Origin: Alphaproteobacteria bacterium
GTDB taxonomy: Bacteria > Pseudomonadota > Alphaproteobacteria > Micavibrionales > Micavibrionaceae
Direction: 5' to 3'
Length of the DNA stretch: 64,000 nt
NCBI GenBank assembly: GCA_021775955.1
Contig: JAJFGU010000020.1
Location: 186,001 to 250,000 of the forward strand
Part shown: positions 1-10,400 of the stretch, in pieces
Layout: every line of letters begins with the position of its first letter
Numbering within the stretch: the first letter of the stretch is position 1
Made by a program: the position numbers and the translations under genes
The notes under the pieces: generated by a model
Told to the model about the DNA's origin: nothing
Database searches by the model: none
Seen by the model: only the letters and a program-made list of their open reading frames with translations

Positions 1-677
1 AACAAGTCGGCGCCGGGAAGCCAAACGCCCTTGGCGTAACGACCGGCACGGGTGGTGACACCCCTCCTTCCGTAAACCCGGCACTCAGCGCCCTGCAAGG
101 CTGGCCTTTTACATTAACCGGCAGCCTCCTTACACCGGCTGAATGGGTAGACCCCCTCCTCCAGGAGCTTGGGATACAAGGAATAAACACGGCGGTGACA
201 ACGCCGGGCAATCTGACCAGTCTCGTGACCAATGCACAAAGCGCCGCCCACGCCCATAGCGCCACGCAAATGGTTGCAGCGACAATTCAGAAAAATGCTG
301 CAAACGGCGAAAATAAAAGCATAACTTTACAACTCGATCCGCCCGATCTCGGCAAGGTCCGGGTAAGGCTTGAATTCGGCCATGACAAAACCATGAAAGC
401 CGTCATGCTGGTCGAAAAACCGGAGACATACGCGATGTTACAACGCGATGCGCATGTCCTCGAACGCGCCATTCAGGAAATCGGCCTGGATAGCGGCGGC
501 GGCATGGAGTTCGAGCTGGCCCAAGACGGCCATGATTTCAGCCATGATGGCGGCCATGACGGCGACGGTTCACAGGGCGGCGGCGGTGACGCACCCGGCG
601 AAGACACAATTGAAACAACCATGGACTGGTATGTTGACCCGGATACGGGTCTGACACGCTATGACCTGCTGGTTTAA
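1..677 (+). CDS. fliK: Flagellar hook-length control protein FliK, C-terminal part (5' end outside window)
   Basis: The reading frame is open from position 3, so the gene enters from the left and only its last 224 or so codons are seen. The C-terminal Flg_hook domain is recognisable from about 290 to 500 by the stretch LDPPDLGKVRVRLEF, where the LGxVxVxL pattern is typical of FliK; this domain interacts with FlhB to switch export from hook to filament substrates. The upstream residues are low-complexity Thr/Gly/Pro/Ala, as in the FliK linker. The tail is an acidic, Gly/His/Asp-rich segment (about 515-600). flgD follows after 12 bp, which fits the family's usual neighbour. An internal ATG/GTG could give a short product, but the conserved frame continues to the window edge, so a truncated gene is unlikely. 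Confidence 0.85.
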   Translation, partial: QVGAGKPNALGVTTGTGGDTPPSVNPALSALQGWPFTLTGSLLTPAEWVDPLLQELGIQGINTAVTTPGNLTSLVTNAQSAAHAHSATQMVAATIQKNAANGENKSITLQLDPPDLGKVRVRLEFGHDKTMKAVMLVEKPETYAMLQRDAHVLERAIQEIGLDSGGGMEFELAQDGHDFSHDGGHDGDGSQGGGGDAPGEDTIETTMDWYVDPDTGLTRYDLLV

Positions 678-689
678 GGAGAAGCAGAA

Positions 690-1418
690 ATGACATCCGA
701 CGTAACACTGAATTCGGCCATACAATCCCAGCAAGCCACCAATGCGGCGGGCGGCAAGCTGGCTGAAGATTTCTCGCAGTTCCTGACGCTGCTGACCATA
801 CAGCTGCAGAACCAGGACCCACTTTCACCGATGGATACCACGGAATTCACCAACCAGATCGTGGCCTTTACCGGCGTGGAGCAGCAAATCAACACCAACC
901 AGAAACTCGATGCCCTGGTCGCCATGGGTCTGACCAACGCCTTTACCGGCGCGCTGGATTATGTCGGGCTTGATATCAGCTACTTAAGCACTGAATTCAA
1001 TTTCGACGGCACCAAGCCAGTTGATATTTCCTACGCGCTCGATGAGCAGGCAGCAGACACAACCATCAATATTTTCAACGAAACAGGTGATCTGGTCTTC
1101 AGCGGCGACGGTACCAACAATGTCGGTGTCAATGAATTTGTCTGGGACGGCACGCTGACAAGCGGTGGGATTGCCCCGGAAGGCACCTATGAAATCAGAG
1201 TTGATTCCCTGAATATCGAGGATGCGCCGGTTTCCAGCTCAATCGTTGTCAACGGCACAGTGCGCGGCGTTGAAACTCAAAACGGCACGATCTTCCTGCT
1301 TGTCGGTGAGCGGGCAGTACCGGTCGCCAATGTGCTCAACGCAAACCAAGCACCAATCATTATCGCGGAAGAAGACCCGCCGCCTGAAGATCCCCCTGTG
1401 GATCCGCCACCGGCGTAA
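690..1418 (+). CDS. flgD: Flagellar hook assembly scaffold FlgD
   Basis: 242 aa. FlgD caps the growing hook and is needed for FlgE polymerisation outside the cell. The N-terminal region has the family signature: residues around 26-75 include DFSQFLTLLTIQLQNQDP followed by PMDTTEFTNQIVAFTGVEQQ. The middle (about 100-200) reads as the FLN-like and Tudor-like beta domains (FNETGDLVFSG, GTYEIRVDSL). The last 15 or so residues are a Pro/Glu/Asp tail that is not part of the core family. A good ribosome site (AAGGAG, 677-682) precedes the ATG. It lies between fliK and flgE, the standard hook module. Confidence 0.95.
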   Translation: MTSDVTLNSAIQSQQATNAAGGKLAEDFSQFLTLLTIQLQNQDPLSPMDTTEFTNQIVAFTGVEQQINTNQKLDALVAMGLTNAFTGALDYVGLDISYLSTEFNFDGTKPVDISYALDEQAADTTINIFNETGDLVFSGDGTNNVGVNEFVWDGTLTSGGIAPEGTYEIRVDSLNIEDAPVSSSIVVNGTVRGVETQNGTIFLLVGERAVPVANVLNANQAPIIIAEEDPPPEDPPVDPPPA

Positions 1419-1510
1419 AGATTAAGGATTTTTTGAAACTGAATTAAACACTGAATTAAACACAACTTATTAAAACCAGGACTTAAACGAAAGAAAGAAG
1501 GAGAAGTAAA

Positions 1511-3292
1511 ATGGGACTTTTTGGATCACTATTCACCGGGGTATCAGCACTATTTGCCCAATCCCAGAATACAGCGATTATCTCGAATAACATCGCCAAT
1601 ATCAGCACAACGGGCTTTAAACGCTCGGAGGCTTCATTCAACTCGCTTGTGACCACGGAAAGCCGCTCCTCCGCGTTTTCTCCGGGTACCGTGTCTGTGA
1701 ACCGCCTGCAACGTGTGGATCAGCAAGGCTCCATTCAGCAAACCTCGTCTTCGACGGATGCGGCCATTTCCGGGAACGGTTTCTTCCCGGTCAAGCGCTC
1801 CACCGATTTCGGACAGGAATTCCTCTACACCAGAAACGGAACCTTCTCGGAAGATGCGCAGGGACTTTTAAGAAACGCCACCGGCTTTGTGATGTACGCA
1901 TGGCCGATTGACGCCAACGGCAATTTGCCGGCCAACCAGGGTGACCTTGTCTCGCTGGTTGCAGCCGATGTGGCCTTCCTCGGCGGTTTGACCCGCCCGA
2001 CAACCGTGGCAGAGCTGGCGGTGAACCTCGATGCCGACCAGGCGCCGATTGATCCGCATACCCTGGCCGTCGCGCAACAACTTCCTATAAATGCGCAGCC
2101 CGCCCACTTCTCGCGGGGCCTGACCCTGTTTGATGCGCTGGGCTCTGCGCAAACGGTAACCATGAACTTCCGCAAACATGTAGGACCCATGGCTCACTTT
2201 ACCTCCAACTCCTCTATTGTTCTGGGGCCAACGGATATCATCGCAGGTGGCGGTGCCGCCCTGGGTCAGTTGACCGGCATCAATAACGGTGACGCGCTCA
2301 CAATTAATATTGGCGCAACCACCGAGACATTTGAGTTTGTTGATACCGCCGGTACAGGTGTGATCGTTGGTGCCAATGAAATCGTAACAGTGCAGGACTA
2401 CCTAAATGCCATCAGGCAATTTGGTACAGGCACCGAACTGGAGGCCAGGGTTTCAACCGCAGGTCAGATCCTGGTTCAGGCCACTGACCCGACAGTCAGC
2501 ATCACTGTTGCTGATCTTGTCGGAACACCCGTTACCGGCGGCGGTACGACATTTAATGTCGTGCCCGACCCGAGTAGTGGTACCCTGGTATTCGATCCGG
2601 ATTTTGATATCACGACCAACTTGCCTGCCGGCGTCTATAATAACCAGACGGACTTCCCACAAATCGCAAACTCGACCTCCCCCAACACACAAGGCTGGTG
2701 GGAGCTGACGATTCTGCACCCTGACGGCAGCACCATTTCTGAAGGCCTCCTTAACTTTGGCGGCAACGGCAGCCTCAATGCCGCGCAGGATTCCAGCGGC
2801 AACATCGATATCGAGCTGCAGAATGTTGACTGGGGCAACGGCTCCGCCCTGCAGGACTTCAATATCGATGTTGAACGTTTCTCACAATTTGCCGGTAATT
2901 TTGATGTGATCTTCTCCGATCAGAACGGTGCCGAGCTTGGTCTGCGGACCGGGATTGAACTGACAAGGGACGGAACCGTTGTGGCAAGGTTCTCCAACGG
3001 TGCTTCTGCTGACCTATATAGGGTGCCGCTGGTAACGTTTGCCAACTCAAACGGACTGACGGAGGTTTCCGGTACAGCGTATAGCGAAGCTGAAGAATCC
3101 GGGGAAGAAAACCTGCGTGAGGCCGGAACCGGCGGCGCCGGGTTTGTGGAACCGTCGACATTGGAAGCTTCCAACGTCGATCTGGCGGATGAATTTGCGA
3201 AATTAATCGTGGCACAAAGAGCTTTCGGCGCCGGTACGCGGGTAATTTCCACCGTTGACCAGATGACGGAAGAACTGTTGAGGCTTCGTTAA
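1511..3292 (+). CDS. flgE: Flagellar hook protein FlgE
   Basis: 593 aa, the structural subunit of the hook, exported by the flagellar type III system. The N-terminal rod/hook motif is clear (GLFGSLFTGVSALFAQSQ, then SNNIANISTTGFKRSEA), as is the C-terminal coiled-coil segment ending VISTVDQMTEELLRLR. The central part is longer than in enterobacterial FlgE (about 400 aa) and carries extra beta-rich domains, common in alphaproteobacteria. AAGGAG at 1498-1503 precedes the ATG. The 92-bp spacer from flgD holds a short direct repeat (CTGAATTAAACA at about 1439 and 1451), so it may have its own promoter. Confidence 0.95.
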   Translation: MGLFGSLFTGVSALFAQSQNTAIISNNIANISTTGFKRSEASFNSLVTTESRSSAFSPGTVSVNRLQRVDQQGSIQQTSSSTDAAISGNGFFPVKRSTDFGQEFLYTRNGTFSEDAQGLLRNATGFVMYAWPIDANGNLPANQGDLVSLVAADVAFLGGLTRPTTVAELAVNLDADQAPIDPHTLAVAQQLPINAQPAHFSRGLTLFDALGSAQTVTMNFRKHVGPMAHFTSNSSIVLGPTDIIAGGGAALGQLTGINNGDALTINIGATTETFEFVDTAGTGVIVGANEIVTVQDYLNAIRQFGTGTELEARVSTAGQILVQATDPTVSITVADLVGTPVTGGGTTFNVVPDPSSGTLVFDPDFDITTNLPAGVYNNQTDFPQIANSTSPNTQGWWELTILHPDGSTISEGLLNFGGNGSLNAAQDSSGNIDIELQNVDWGNGSALQDFNIDVERFSQFAGNFDVIFSDQNGAELGLRTGIELTRDGTVVARFSNGASADLYRVPLVTFANSNGLTEVSGTAYSEAEESGEENLREAGTGGAGFVEPSTLEASNVDLADEFAKLIVAQRAFGAGTRVISTVDQMTEELLRLR

Positions 3293-3304
3293 TAGATTGA
3301 GTTA

Positions 3305-3536
3305 GGGTCCTGGGCCTTAGGAAAATGCTACCCGGCATTCCCTAACCGCTAAGGCTCAGAACCCGAAAAACTACGGGAAGCATGAACCTCAAGAAATGAG
3401 GTGCAAACCGTAGTTGGGCGCATCGGGCAATGCCCCGCACGAATGAAGGCTTTGCTTTTATTCGTACATTCGAACCGCCGGCAAAACAGTAGCTTTGCCG
3501 GTGGGAAGAACCCAACCGCTCCGATGCGCCCCCTTT
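3305..3536. ncRNA. Candidate structured RNA or structured element between flgE and the methyltransferase gene
   Basis: Three consecutive helices can be drawn from the sequence. Helix A pairs 3305-3320 with 3349-3364 (16 positions, one mismatch, one G-U) and encloses AATGC/GCATT (3324-3328, 3335-3339). Helix B pairs 3369-3376 with 3408-3415 (8 of 8) around ACCTC/GAGGT. Helix C pairs 3416-3426 with 3521-3531 (11 of 11) and encloses two further hairpins, ACGAAT/ATTCGT and CCGCCGGCAAA/TTTGCCGGTGG. CCCCTTTTCTTT follows. I do not see the hallmarks of tmRNA, RNase P RNA or SRP RNA. A non-coding RNA, a 3' UTR structure of flgE, or a palindromic repeat cluster are all possible; the strand is unknown. 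Confidence 0.45.
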
Positions 3537-3602
3537 TCTTTCCCAAACTTTTGGCTATAGTGATGATGAATTCACAGCCCATACTTATTGAGGACATTCT
3601 TG

Positions 3603-5249
3603 ATGGCGAAAACATCAAAAAAGAGCAAAGCCACAAAACCAGGCGGCAAAAGCAAAAAACAAACAAAAACCGCCAAAATAACCAAGACAGAACAACGCGA
3701 TACCAAAACAGGGGAATCTTATGATGATATGCCCTATGAAAGCTACGCCTACCCCGTAACTCATCCGGAGCATCAGGCCGTGGTGGCAAAGCTTTTTGGC
3801 CTCAACCCTCCTGATCTTGAAACCGCACGCGTGCTGGAGCTTGGCTGTGCCGGAGGGGGCAATATCCTGCCGCTGGCCATTGACTTCCCCAAGGCAGAAT
3901 TTGTCGGCATCGACCTCTCTCCCATCCAGATCGACGAAGCCAATGCCCATAAAGAAAATTTGGGCCTTAAAAACATAACGTTTGAAGCCATGGACATCAT
4001 GGACTTCAAAAAGAAAATGGGCGAGTTCGACTATATTATATGTCACGGCGTGTTTTCCTGGGTGCCGGAATTCGTGCGTGAAAAAGTTCTCGACATTTGT
4101 GACAAACATCTAAGCAAGAACGGGCTGGCCTGCATTTCCTACAATGTTATGCCGGGCTGGGCGCCGCTGCGCTCTGTGCGTGAAATGATGATGATTCATA
4201 CAAGAAAACATGAAGATTCGGCCAAAAAAGTCGAACAGGCCAAGTTTCTGGTAGAATTCCTCGACCGTTTTATGACACCGGGCACCAGCATGCATAATGC
4301 GGTCCAGAATGTTCACCAGAAATTCCAGGAAACCAAAAACGATTCCTATATCCTGCATGAATATCTTGAGGCCAATAACAACCAGTATTATTTCATCGAA
4401 TTCTCGGAAATGCTCGATGCACATAAACTGCAATATATAGGCGATTCATCACTCAGCCTGATGTATACGGGAAATTTTGCCCCTGAAGTCGACCAGGCCC
4501 TGAAACAGGTGCCCGATACCATCACCCGCGAACAATATATTGATTTCCTTTCGAACCGCCAGTTTCGCTTCTCTATTATTACGCATAAGGACGCGGAAAT
4601 TAAAGGTGCCAGCCTTGATGTGATAGATGAACTGGTTTTTAGCTGTGACCTTACATATGACAGTACAGATGCCGAAGGTGTTACCAAATTTGTCCGCTCA
4701 GGCTCCGACTTCTTTATAAGGGTTAATGACCCGGTGGCGGTTACGCTTTTGACCAAGATGTGCGAAAACAGCAGCCAGCAATTTAACCTTACGGAAATGG
4801 TTGATCTGGTCGTTAAGGAACTGGGTAAAGATCAAAAACCCCAAATTGAAAAAATTATCCGGGGCAATGTTATTCTTTATATTTTCAAAAACATGTTTCA
4901 GCCCAGAATAAGGCCACCAAAAACGGCTACAAAGCTATCCATTAAACCGCAAGCCTACGCATTGGCCAACTACCAGGCCAAAATACCGGGCGCCACTATT
5001 GCAACCAGCACAAACCACACACCCATAAGGCTGGGCACCCTTGATATGGTCCTTTTGAGGCACGTCGATGGCACAAATAACATAAACGGGCTTGTAGCCA
5101 AGATGATGGAAAGTATCAAAAGAGGAGAAATAACATTGCAACAAAAGACAGTCCCTATCCATGACCCCAAAGAGCAAAAATCTATTCTGAAGAGTGCCGT
5201 GCCTCAAATGCTTGAAAACATGGTGAAATTAGGGGTTTTGGTCAAATAG
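3603..5249 (+). CDS. Class I SAM-dependent methyltransferase with C-terminal regulatory domain
   Basis: 548 aa. After a Lys/Thr-rich, probably disordered N-terminus (about 1-35) comes a Rossmann methyltransferase domain: motif I VLELGCAGGGN, acidic loop FVGIDLSP, then FDYIICHGVFSWVP. Residues about 220-320 resemble the methyltransferase regulatory domain found in this class of bacterial protein methylases, and the rest is a C-terminal domain with no assignment from me. I chose ATG 3603 over the upstream TTG at 3588 because GAGG at 3590-3593 is correctly spaced. It lies between hook and flagellin genes, so methylation of flagellin or another surface protein is a reasonable inference; the substrate is not shown by the sequence. 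Confidence 0.75.
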   Translation: MAKTSKKSKATKPGGKSKKQTKTAKITKTEQRDTKTGESYDDMPYESYAYPVTHPEHQAVVAKLFGLNPPDLETARVLELGCAGGGNILPLAIDFPKAEFVGIDLSPIQIDEANAHKENLGLKNITFEAMDIMDFKKKMGEFDYIICHGVFSWVPEFVREKVLDICDKHLSKNGLACISYNVMPGWAPLRSVREMMMIHTRKHEDSAKKVEQAKFLVEFLDRFMTPGTSMHNAVQNVHQKFQETKNDSYILHEYLEANNNQYYFIEFSEMLDAHKLQYIGDSSLSLMYTGNFAPEVDQALKQVPDTITREQYIDFLSNRQFRFSIITHKDAEIKGASLDVIDELVFSCDLTYDSTDAEGVTKFVRSGSDFFIRVNDPVAVTLLTKMCENSSQQFNLTEMVDLVVKELGKDQKPQIEKIIRGNVILYIFKNMFQPRIRPPKTATKLSIKPQAYALANYQAKIPGATIATSTNHTPIRLGTLDMVLLRHVDGTNNINGLVAKMMESIKRGEITLQQKTVPIHDPKEQKSILKSAVPQMLENMVKLGVLVK

Positions 5250-5314
5250 CAATACTTGAAGTTCTTGCATGGTTACAAATGTCCACATGAGAGTGCTAAA
5301 AAACAAAACATTTT

Positions 5315-5344
5315 TTAACTCCCTGTTCATTTTTCTGGTATACT
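5315..5344 (+). promoter_or_regulatory. Candidate promoter of the flagellin gene (extended -10)
   Basis: TTAACT (5315-5320) and TATACT (5339-5344) are 18 bp apart, and TGG directly before the -10 gives an extended -10 element. It ends 69 bp upstream of the flagellin ATG. No sigma-54 type GG-N10-GC pair was seen in this spacer. Confidence 0.4.
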
Positions 5345-5413
5345 CTAGAGATTATACCCAAGTATTGGGTGTGTGCAGGATGCATGTTTATAACCTAGGA
5401 AAGGAATAATATT

Positions 5414-7120
5414 ATGTCTTCAGATGTTGTATTAACCGCTGCGCTCCGCAGCAACTTACTCTCCCTGCAAAGTACACAACGACTTATTGACACGACGCAG
5501 TTGCGTCTGGCAACAGGTCTTAAAGTGAACTCTGCATTGGATAGTCCGACTAACTTTTTTACCGCACAAAGCCTGAATAACCGGGCCGGTGACTTGAACC
5601 GTCTTTTGGATGGGATTTCACAATCCATCCGGACGATTGAAGAAGCCGATAATGGTGTCACGGCTCTAACCAATCTGATTGAACAAGCTGAATCGGTTGC
5701 TTCCGAGGCTCAGTCCGAAATTCGGGCTGCCGAAGGATTTGCCCGTATTCGTGGTTCTGAAGATCTTGTTGGTGTTGATCTACAAACCGACCTTGCGTCA
5801 ATCGTTGAGGGTGCGAGTGATAAATTCTCTGTCACCTTCACAGGCACGATCAACAATACGATTGTGACCAAGACCCAAACCATCGATATCCAGGCAGGCG
5901 ACACAGTTGATAATATCATCGCTCAGATCAACTCCAGCTTAACTGTTGGTGTCGGTAACACAGCAAACGGCCAGCTTATTCAGGCCAGCGTCACCTCCGG
6001 TGGCCAGATTCAGATTGAATCGCTGGTTGAAGGTGGCTTTGTCCGTATTGCCGATGGTGATGGCGCTGGAGCTTTTGGTGTCGGTGCTGCCGGTTTTGCG
6101 GCGCTTGGCCTTGATGTGGTTGCTGGTGCGGAGGCCGTAGAAACCGGCGTTCCCACAACCAGGCAAGCCGGTACCGCTGTTGCAGGCCGTATCATAAACT
6201 CTCTTGCCAGCGCCAATGCGACAGGCGCAGCCGGCGAGTTTGAAGCAAGTCAGCTTCTGGGTGCAGGTGGTACGGACGCAAACTTCCTTGCCGCTGGTGG
6301 TTCAATCAAAGTCCGCGTGGTCGTTGATGGTCAGAGCAGTGCTAGTGTTGCATTGACTGACACCAACAGCATTCAGGATCTTCTGGATGGCATCAACAAC
6401 GATGCTACGGTTGGCGCCAATGTTACAGCCACACTCGACACCACAAATGGTGATATTGAGATACAAGCCGTGGATACGGTTGGTACACTCGAGATCCAGA
6501 TCGAAGCCGTGGCCGGTGGTGCTGCCGATGCTACGACCTTTGGCTTTGGAACGGGTGCCTCGGATACGACAGCATTGTCTGTTGCCGGTGCCGACAACAG
6601 TGAAAGGTTCACCTTTGTTGGAACAAGCGCCAATCTTGATCAATTTGAATCGGATTTTAATACGGTCCGAGATCAGATTGATGATATCGTGCAGGATGCC
6701 AGCTTCCGAGGGGTTAACCTTCTGAACGGGGATAATTTGACGACCTTCTTTAACGAAGATCGTAATAACTCCCTGCAAACGCAAGGTGTTGACTTTACCT
6801 CTCTGGGACTTGGTATTGGCGAAGGCGACTTCACCAATGCCGCCGAGGTGCAGATATCGCTCGACCAGTCCAGAGCCGCTCTACTTGATGTGCGGAACTT
6901 TGGTCAGTCAATTGCCAACGACCTCGCGATCATCCAGACACGCCGTGACTTTACGGAGTCTACGATCAACACCCTCACCGCCGGTGCGGATGACTTGACC
7001 GTAGCTGATCAGAACGAGGAAGGTGCGAACCTCCTGGCCCTGCAAACAAGGCAGGCTTTGGGTACGACATCCTTGTCACTGGCCGCACAGTCACAGCAAT
7101 CAGTTCTGAGATTGTTCTAA
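5414..7120 (+). CDS. Flagellin
   Basis: 568 aa filament subunit. The N-terminal D0/D1 helices are typical (ALRSNLLSLQSTQRLIDTTQ, then RLATGLKVNSALDSPTNFF) and the C-terminus closes with the matching helix (LSLAAQSQQSVLRLF). The roughly 300-residue centre is a variable, Ala/Gly/Thr-rich beta domain, exposed on the filament surface. The TGLKVNSALDSP segment is the usual conserved turn. RBS AAGGAA lies at 5400-5405. It is followed by a strong hairpin terminator, so it is probably monocistronic. Neighbours support a filament role: a methyltransferase upstream and flbT-flaF downstream, which in Caulobacter control flagellin translation and secretion. Confidence 0.92.
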   Translation: MSSDVVLTAALRSNLLSLQSTQRLIDTTQLRLATGLKVNSALDSPTNFFTAQSLNNRAGDLNRLLDGISQSIRTIEEADNGVTALTNLIEQAESVASEAQSEIRAAEGFARIRGSEDLVGVDLQTDLASIVEGASDKFSVTFTGTINNTIVTKTQTIDIQAGDTVDNIIAQINSSLTVGVGNTANGQLIQASVTSGGQIQIESLVEGGFVRIADGDGAGAFGVGAAGFAALGLDVVAGAEAVETGVPTTRQAGTAVAGRIINSLASANATGAAGEFEASQLLGAGGTDANFLAAGGSIKVRVVVDGQSSASVALTDTNSIQDLLDGINNDATVGANVTATLDTTNGDIEIQAVDTVGTLEIQIEAVAGGAADATTFGFGTGASDTTALSVAGADNSERFTFVGTSANLDQFESDFNTVRDQIDDIVQDASFRGVNLLNGDNLTTFFNEDRNNSLQTQGVDFTSLGLGIGEGDFTNAAEVQISLDQSRAALLDVRNFGQSIANDLAIIQTRRDFTESTINTLTAGADDLTVADQNEEGANLLALQTRQALGTTSLSLAAQSQQSVLRLF

Positions 7121-7151
7121 TTATCATTCGGCCAATAGGCTGAACCCAATA

Positions 7152-7183
7152 AAACCCCGGGAAAGAACTTCCTGGGGTTTTTT
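7152..7183 (+). terminator. Rho-independent terminator of the flagellin gene
   Basis: AAACCCCGGGA pairs with TCCTGGGGTTT (one G-U pair) and runs directly into a T tract. It starts 31 bp after the flagellin stop codon. Confidence 0.85.
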
Positions 7184-7232
7184 GTTATGTTTGTAATCGT
7201 TTGAACTAAAAATCGAACACTACCCCAACCCT

Positions 7233-7331
7233 GTCATCGCCTGAATTCGCGTAGTGAATTCTAGGGCGATCCATGGACCTGTAGGTAGATTCCCTTAGAA
7301 TTTTTGAAGACAAAAATTCAGGGAACGACGG
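7233..7331. repeat. Tandem-hairpin intergenic repeat, copy 1
   Basis: Two adjacent palindromes: ATCGCC..GAATTC with GAATTC..GGGCGAT, then TTCCCTTAGAATTTTT with AAAAATTCAGGGAA. The same layout and nearly the same bases recur at 56936-57022. The remaining part of this 352-bp spacer (7184-7232, 7332-7472) shows no gene that I can support. Confidence 0.75.
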
Positions 7332-7472
7332 TAAGAAGTATCTAATTCTTAATTCAAGCGACCACAACCAATTAGTTCTGGAAACCAAGGCCGCAAATTA
7401 AAGTAGCCATAATCAGAAAAACATGTATTCTGAATATGGTTACCCTTTTTAGCGCGCCAATGGAGACTATCC

Positions 7473-10400
7473 ATGGACTTTTCTTTGAATACCGGTTTTT
7501 CTGATCTCAAAGCAACGGCCGATACGGATTTTCCGCCCGGATGCGGCTGTGAGTTTTGCTGCAATGGGGGACAACGGGACCCCGTGGATTTCAACCCGCC
7601 CATAAACGATCTGGTGATTTTGCCTGGCGGCGGCGGCACGGTGACACCGGCGTCGATCGGGGTCAATAATGCCAGCCACCTGATTCATGGTTTTGAATGG
7701 GGACCCGGCGGCGGCACAGCAGCAAGTGTGACATTCAGCTTCCCGACTTCCGTGCCGTCTTATTATGCAGCCAATGCGCAGGAACGCACCAACTTCCAAC
7801 CCTTTACATCAGCCATGCAGGATGCCGCCCGCGAAGTTATGGGCATGCTCGAAACCTTTGCCAATCTGACGTTAACCGAAGTAAGTGGCGTGGGCGACAT
7901 TATATTCGGCCAAGCCTGGCTGACAACCGCACAATCCGCGCCTGGCGCCTGGGCCTATTATCCGGACCAGGGTGATTACGGGGGTGACATCTGGACCAAT
8001 AATAATTTCGCTACCTCGACACAAAACGTAACCAAGGGGGATTACGGGTTTTTTGTCCTTTTGCATGAAGTCGGCCATGCGCTGGGTCTGGTTCACAGTT
8101 TCACGGCTGGACTGACGGGGAATGAAAATACCGAACAATACTCTGTGATGGCCTATGACTGGTCCCCCTGGAACTCTGTTTTTGCACAGACCCATATGCT
8201 CTATGACATCGCGGCGCTGCAAGCCATTTACGGCGCCAATGGCTCCTACAATATAGGTGATGATGTTTATACGCTAGCCTCCGGCGTGGCCCAAACGATA
8301 TGGGATGGCGGCGGTATCGACACAATTGACACCACAGCTGTTGCCGGATCGGTAATCATTCATCTGGAAGAAGGCGGCTTTAGCTCCATCGGATTAATCG
8401 AAAATGTTGCAATCGCATATGGCACCATCATTGAAAATGCAACAACCGGTGCCGGCAACGATTTCCTCTATGGCAATGCCGCCAATAATATTCTCATCGG
8501 TGGATCAGGGAATGATCAGCTTTTCGGTGCCGAAGGCGATGACAGCTACGTATTTCTATCAGGCCTGGACATGATCACCGAAACCACAGGGTTAGACAGG
8601 CTGATATTTGATTCAATCTGGAACCCTTGGGATGCTCTGATCAATGGCAACGTAATCAGCCTTTTGCTAGGCATTGACGAAATTACCTTTAACAACATCA
8701 ACTTGATAGAAGCGTTTTCCTTCGATGGCTTTGCCGACATGACCTTGGCAGAATTAATCGCTTTTGAACTTGTTACGGACGATATCTTCATAGGCACCCC
8801 CGCGATTGAATCTTTTGATGGCGGCACCGGCAATGATACAGCGGATTACAGCGGCTCTGCCCTGGCTGTCAGCATTGACCTTCTGAACAACACAGCTTCG
8901 GGCGGCGATGCGGATGGCGACACCCTCACATCCATCGAAAACATCACCGGCTCCGATCAGTCCTCGGAGCGTGACTGGATCTGGGGCGATGCCAACGCCA
9001 ATACGATTCTCGGCCTTGCCGGCAACGACATCCTCGAAGGCGGCGGCGGCGCAGATACAATTGATGGTGGGCTGGGCTGGGATTATTCGCGCTACACGCG
9101 CTCGGCTTCCGGCATTAATATCAATTTGGAAACCGGCGTGAACACCGGCGGCGATGCTGAAGGTGATATTTTGATTGGCATTGAAGCCATTGTCGGCTCC
9201 AGCCATGACGATGTAATTATCGGTGCCGTGGGTAGCAACTTCTACAAAGGCGAAGGCGGCAATGATACAATTACCGGCAGTGGCTATAACGACCAGATTT
9301 TCGGTGGTAGCGGTAATGATACTCTAAACGGAAATAGTGGCAATGATACCCTACGCGGTGAAAGCGGTGATGATCTACTGTATGGGGATTCAGGCAATGA
9401 CGTTTACTATTACACAACAGGACAGGATACGATTAACGAGACAACAGGCACAGACCGCGTTGTATTTAGCTCTAGCTGGAATCCGACAGACGCCACTATC
9501 ACCGGTAATATACTGGCTTTTACCAGCACCAATCAGATTACCTTTAATGATATCACTCTGATTGAGGCCTTTGGCTTTGCCGACTTTACCGACATGACCC
9601 TGGCGGAATTGATCGCCCTTAATCCCGGCCCCGGTCCCGGCAATCCCGATGATGATATTTTTATTGCGACAGCATTGGCCGATACCTTTGATGGCGGCGC
9701 TGGAAACGATACCGTTGATTACAGTGGATCAGCGCTCGGGGTGATGGTTAACCTGTTAAATGGCACAGCATCGGATGGTGATGCTGCCGGAGATACACTG
9801 ACCTCGATCGAAAACATCACCGGCTCGGATACAGACCGTGACTGGATCTGGGGCGATGCCAATGCCAACGTTATATTGGGGATGGGCGGTAATGATGTGC
9901 TTGAAGGCGGCGCCGGGGCTGATACGATCAACGGCGGTGTGGGTTGGGATTATTCTCGTTATATAGGCTCAAGCGCCGGGGTTAATATCAATCTCGAGAC
10001 CGGCGTGAACACGGGTGGAGATGCGCAGGATGATATAATACTAAACATTGAAGCCATTATCGGCTCGAACCATAACGACACCATCACGGGCACCACCGGC
10101 AGCAACTTTTTCAAAGGTGAAGGCGGTAATGATACGATAACAGGTGGCGGCAGTATCGATCATATTTTCGGCGGCTCTGGCGCCGATACATTCCTGTTTA
10201 AGGTATCAAGCGCCTTTAGCAACATTGATTTCATCAAGGATTTCTCTACTTCTGACAGTGACATAATTGACATTGCGGACGTTCTGACCGGCTATGACCC
10301 CGTCACCGACCTCATCACAGACTTTGTAGAGATCACAGATAACGGCACCGATTCTTTCCTGGCTGTTGATACCGATGGTGGAGCCAATAACTTTGTTCAA

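Noticed and set aside
1439-1480. CtrA box before flgE (TTAA repeats)
   Set aside because: TTAA motifs there are spaced 8 and 10 bp and come from a short direct repeat, so a CtrA site is not supported.
3305-3536. Could the structured region be tmRNA, RNase P RNA, SRP RNA or 6S RNA
   Set aside because: I did not find a tag-reading frame with acceptor stem, RNase P core boxes, or the SRP GNAR loop region, and the three-domain layout is not the single long rod expected of 6S RNA. It is listed as an unknown candidate only.
3401-3724. Plus-strand frame of 107 codons across the structured region and methyltransferase start
   Set aside because: Out of frame with the methyltransferase and rich in residues expected from the palindromes; no ribosome site.
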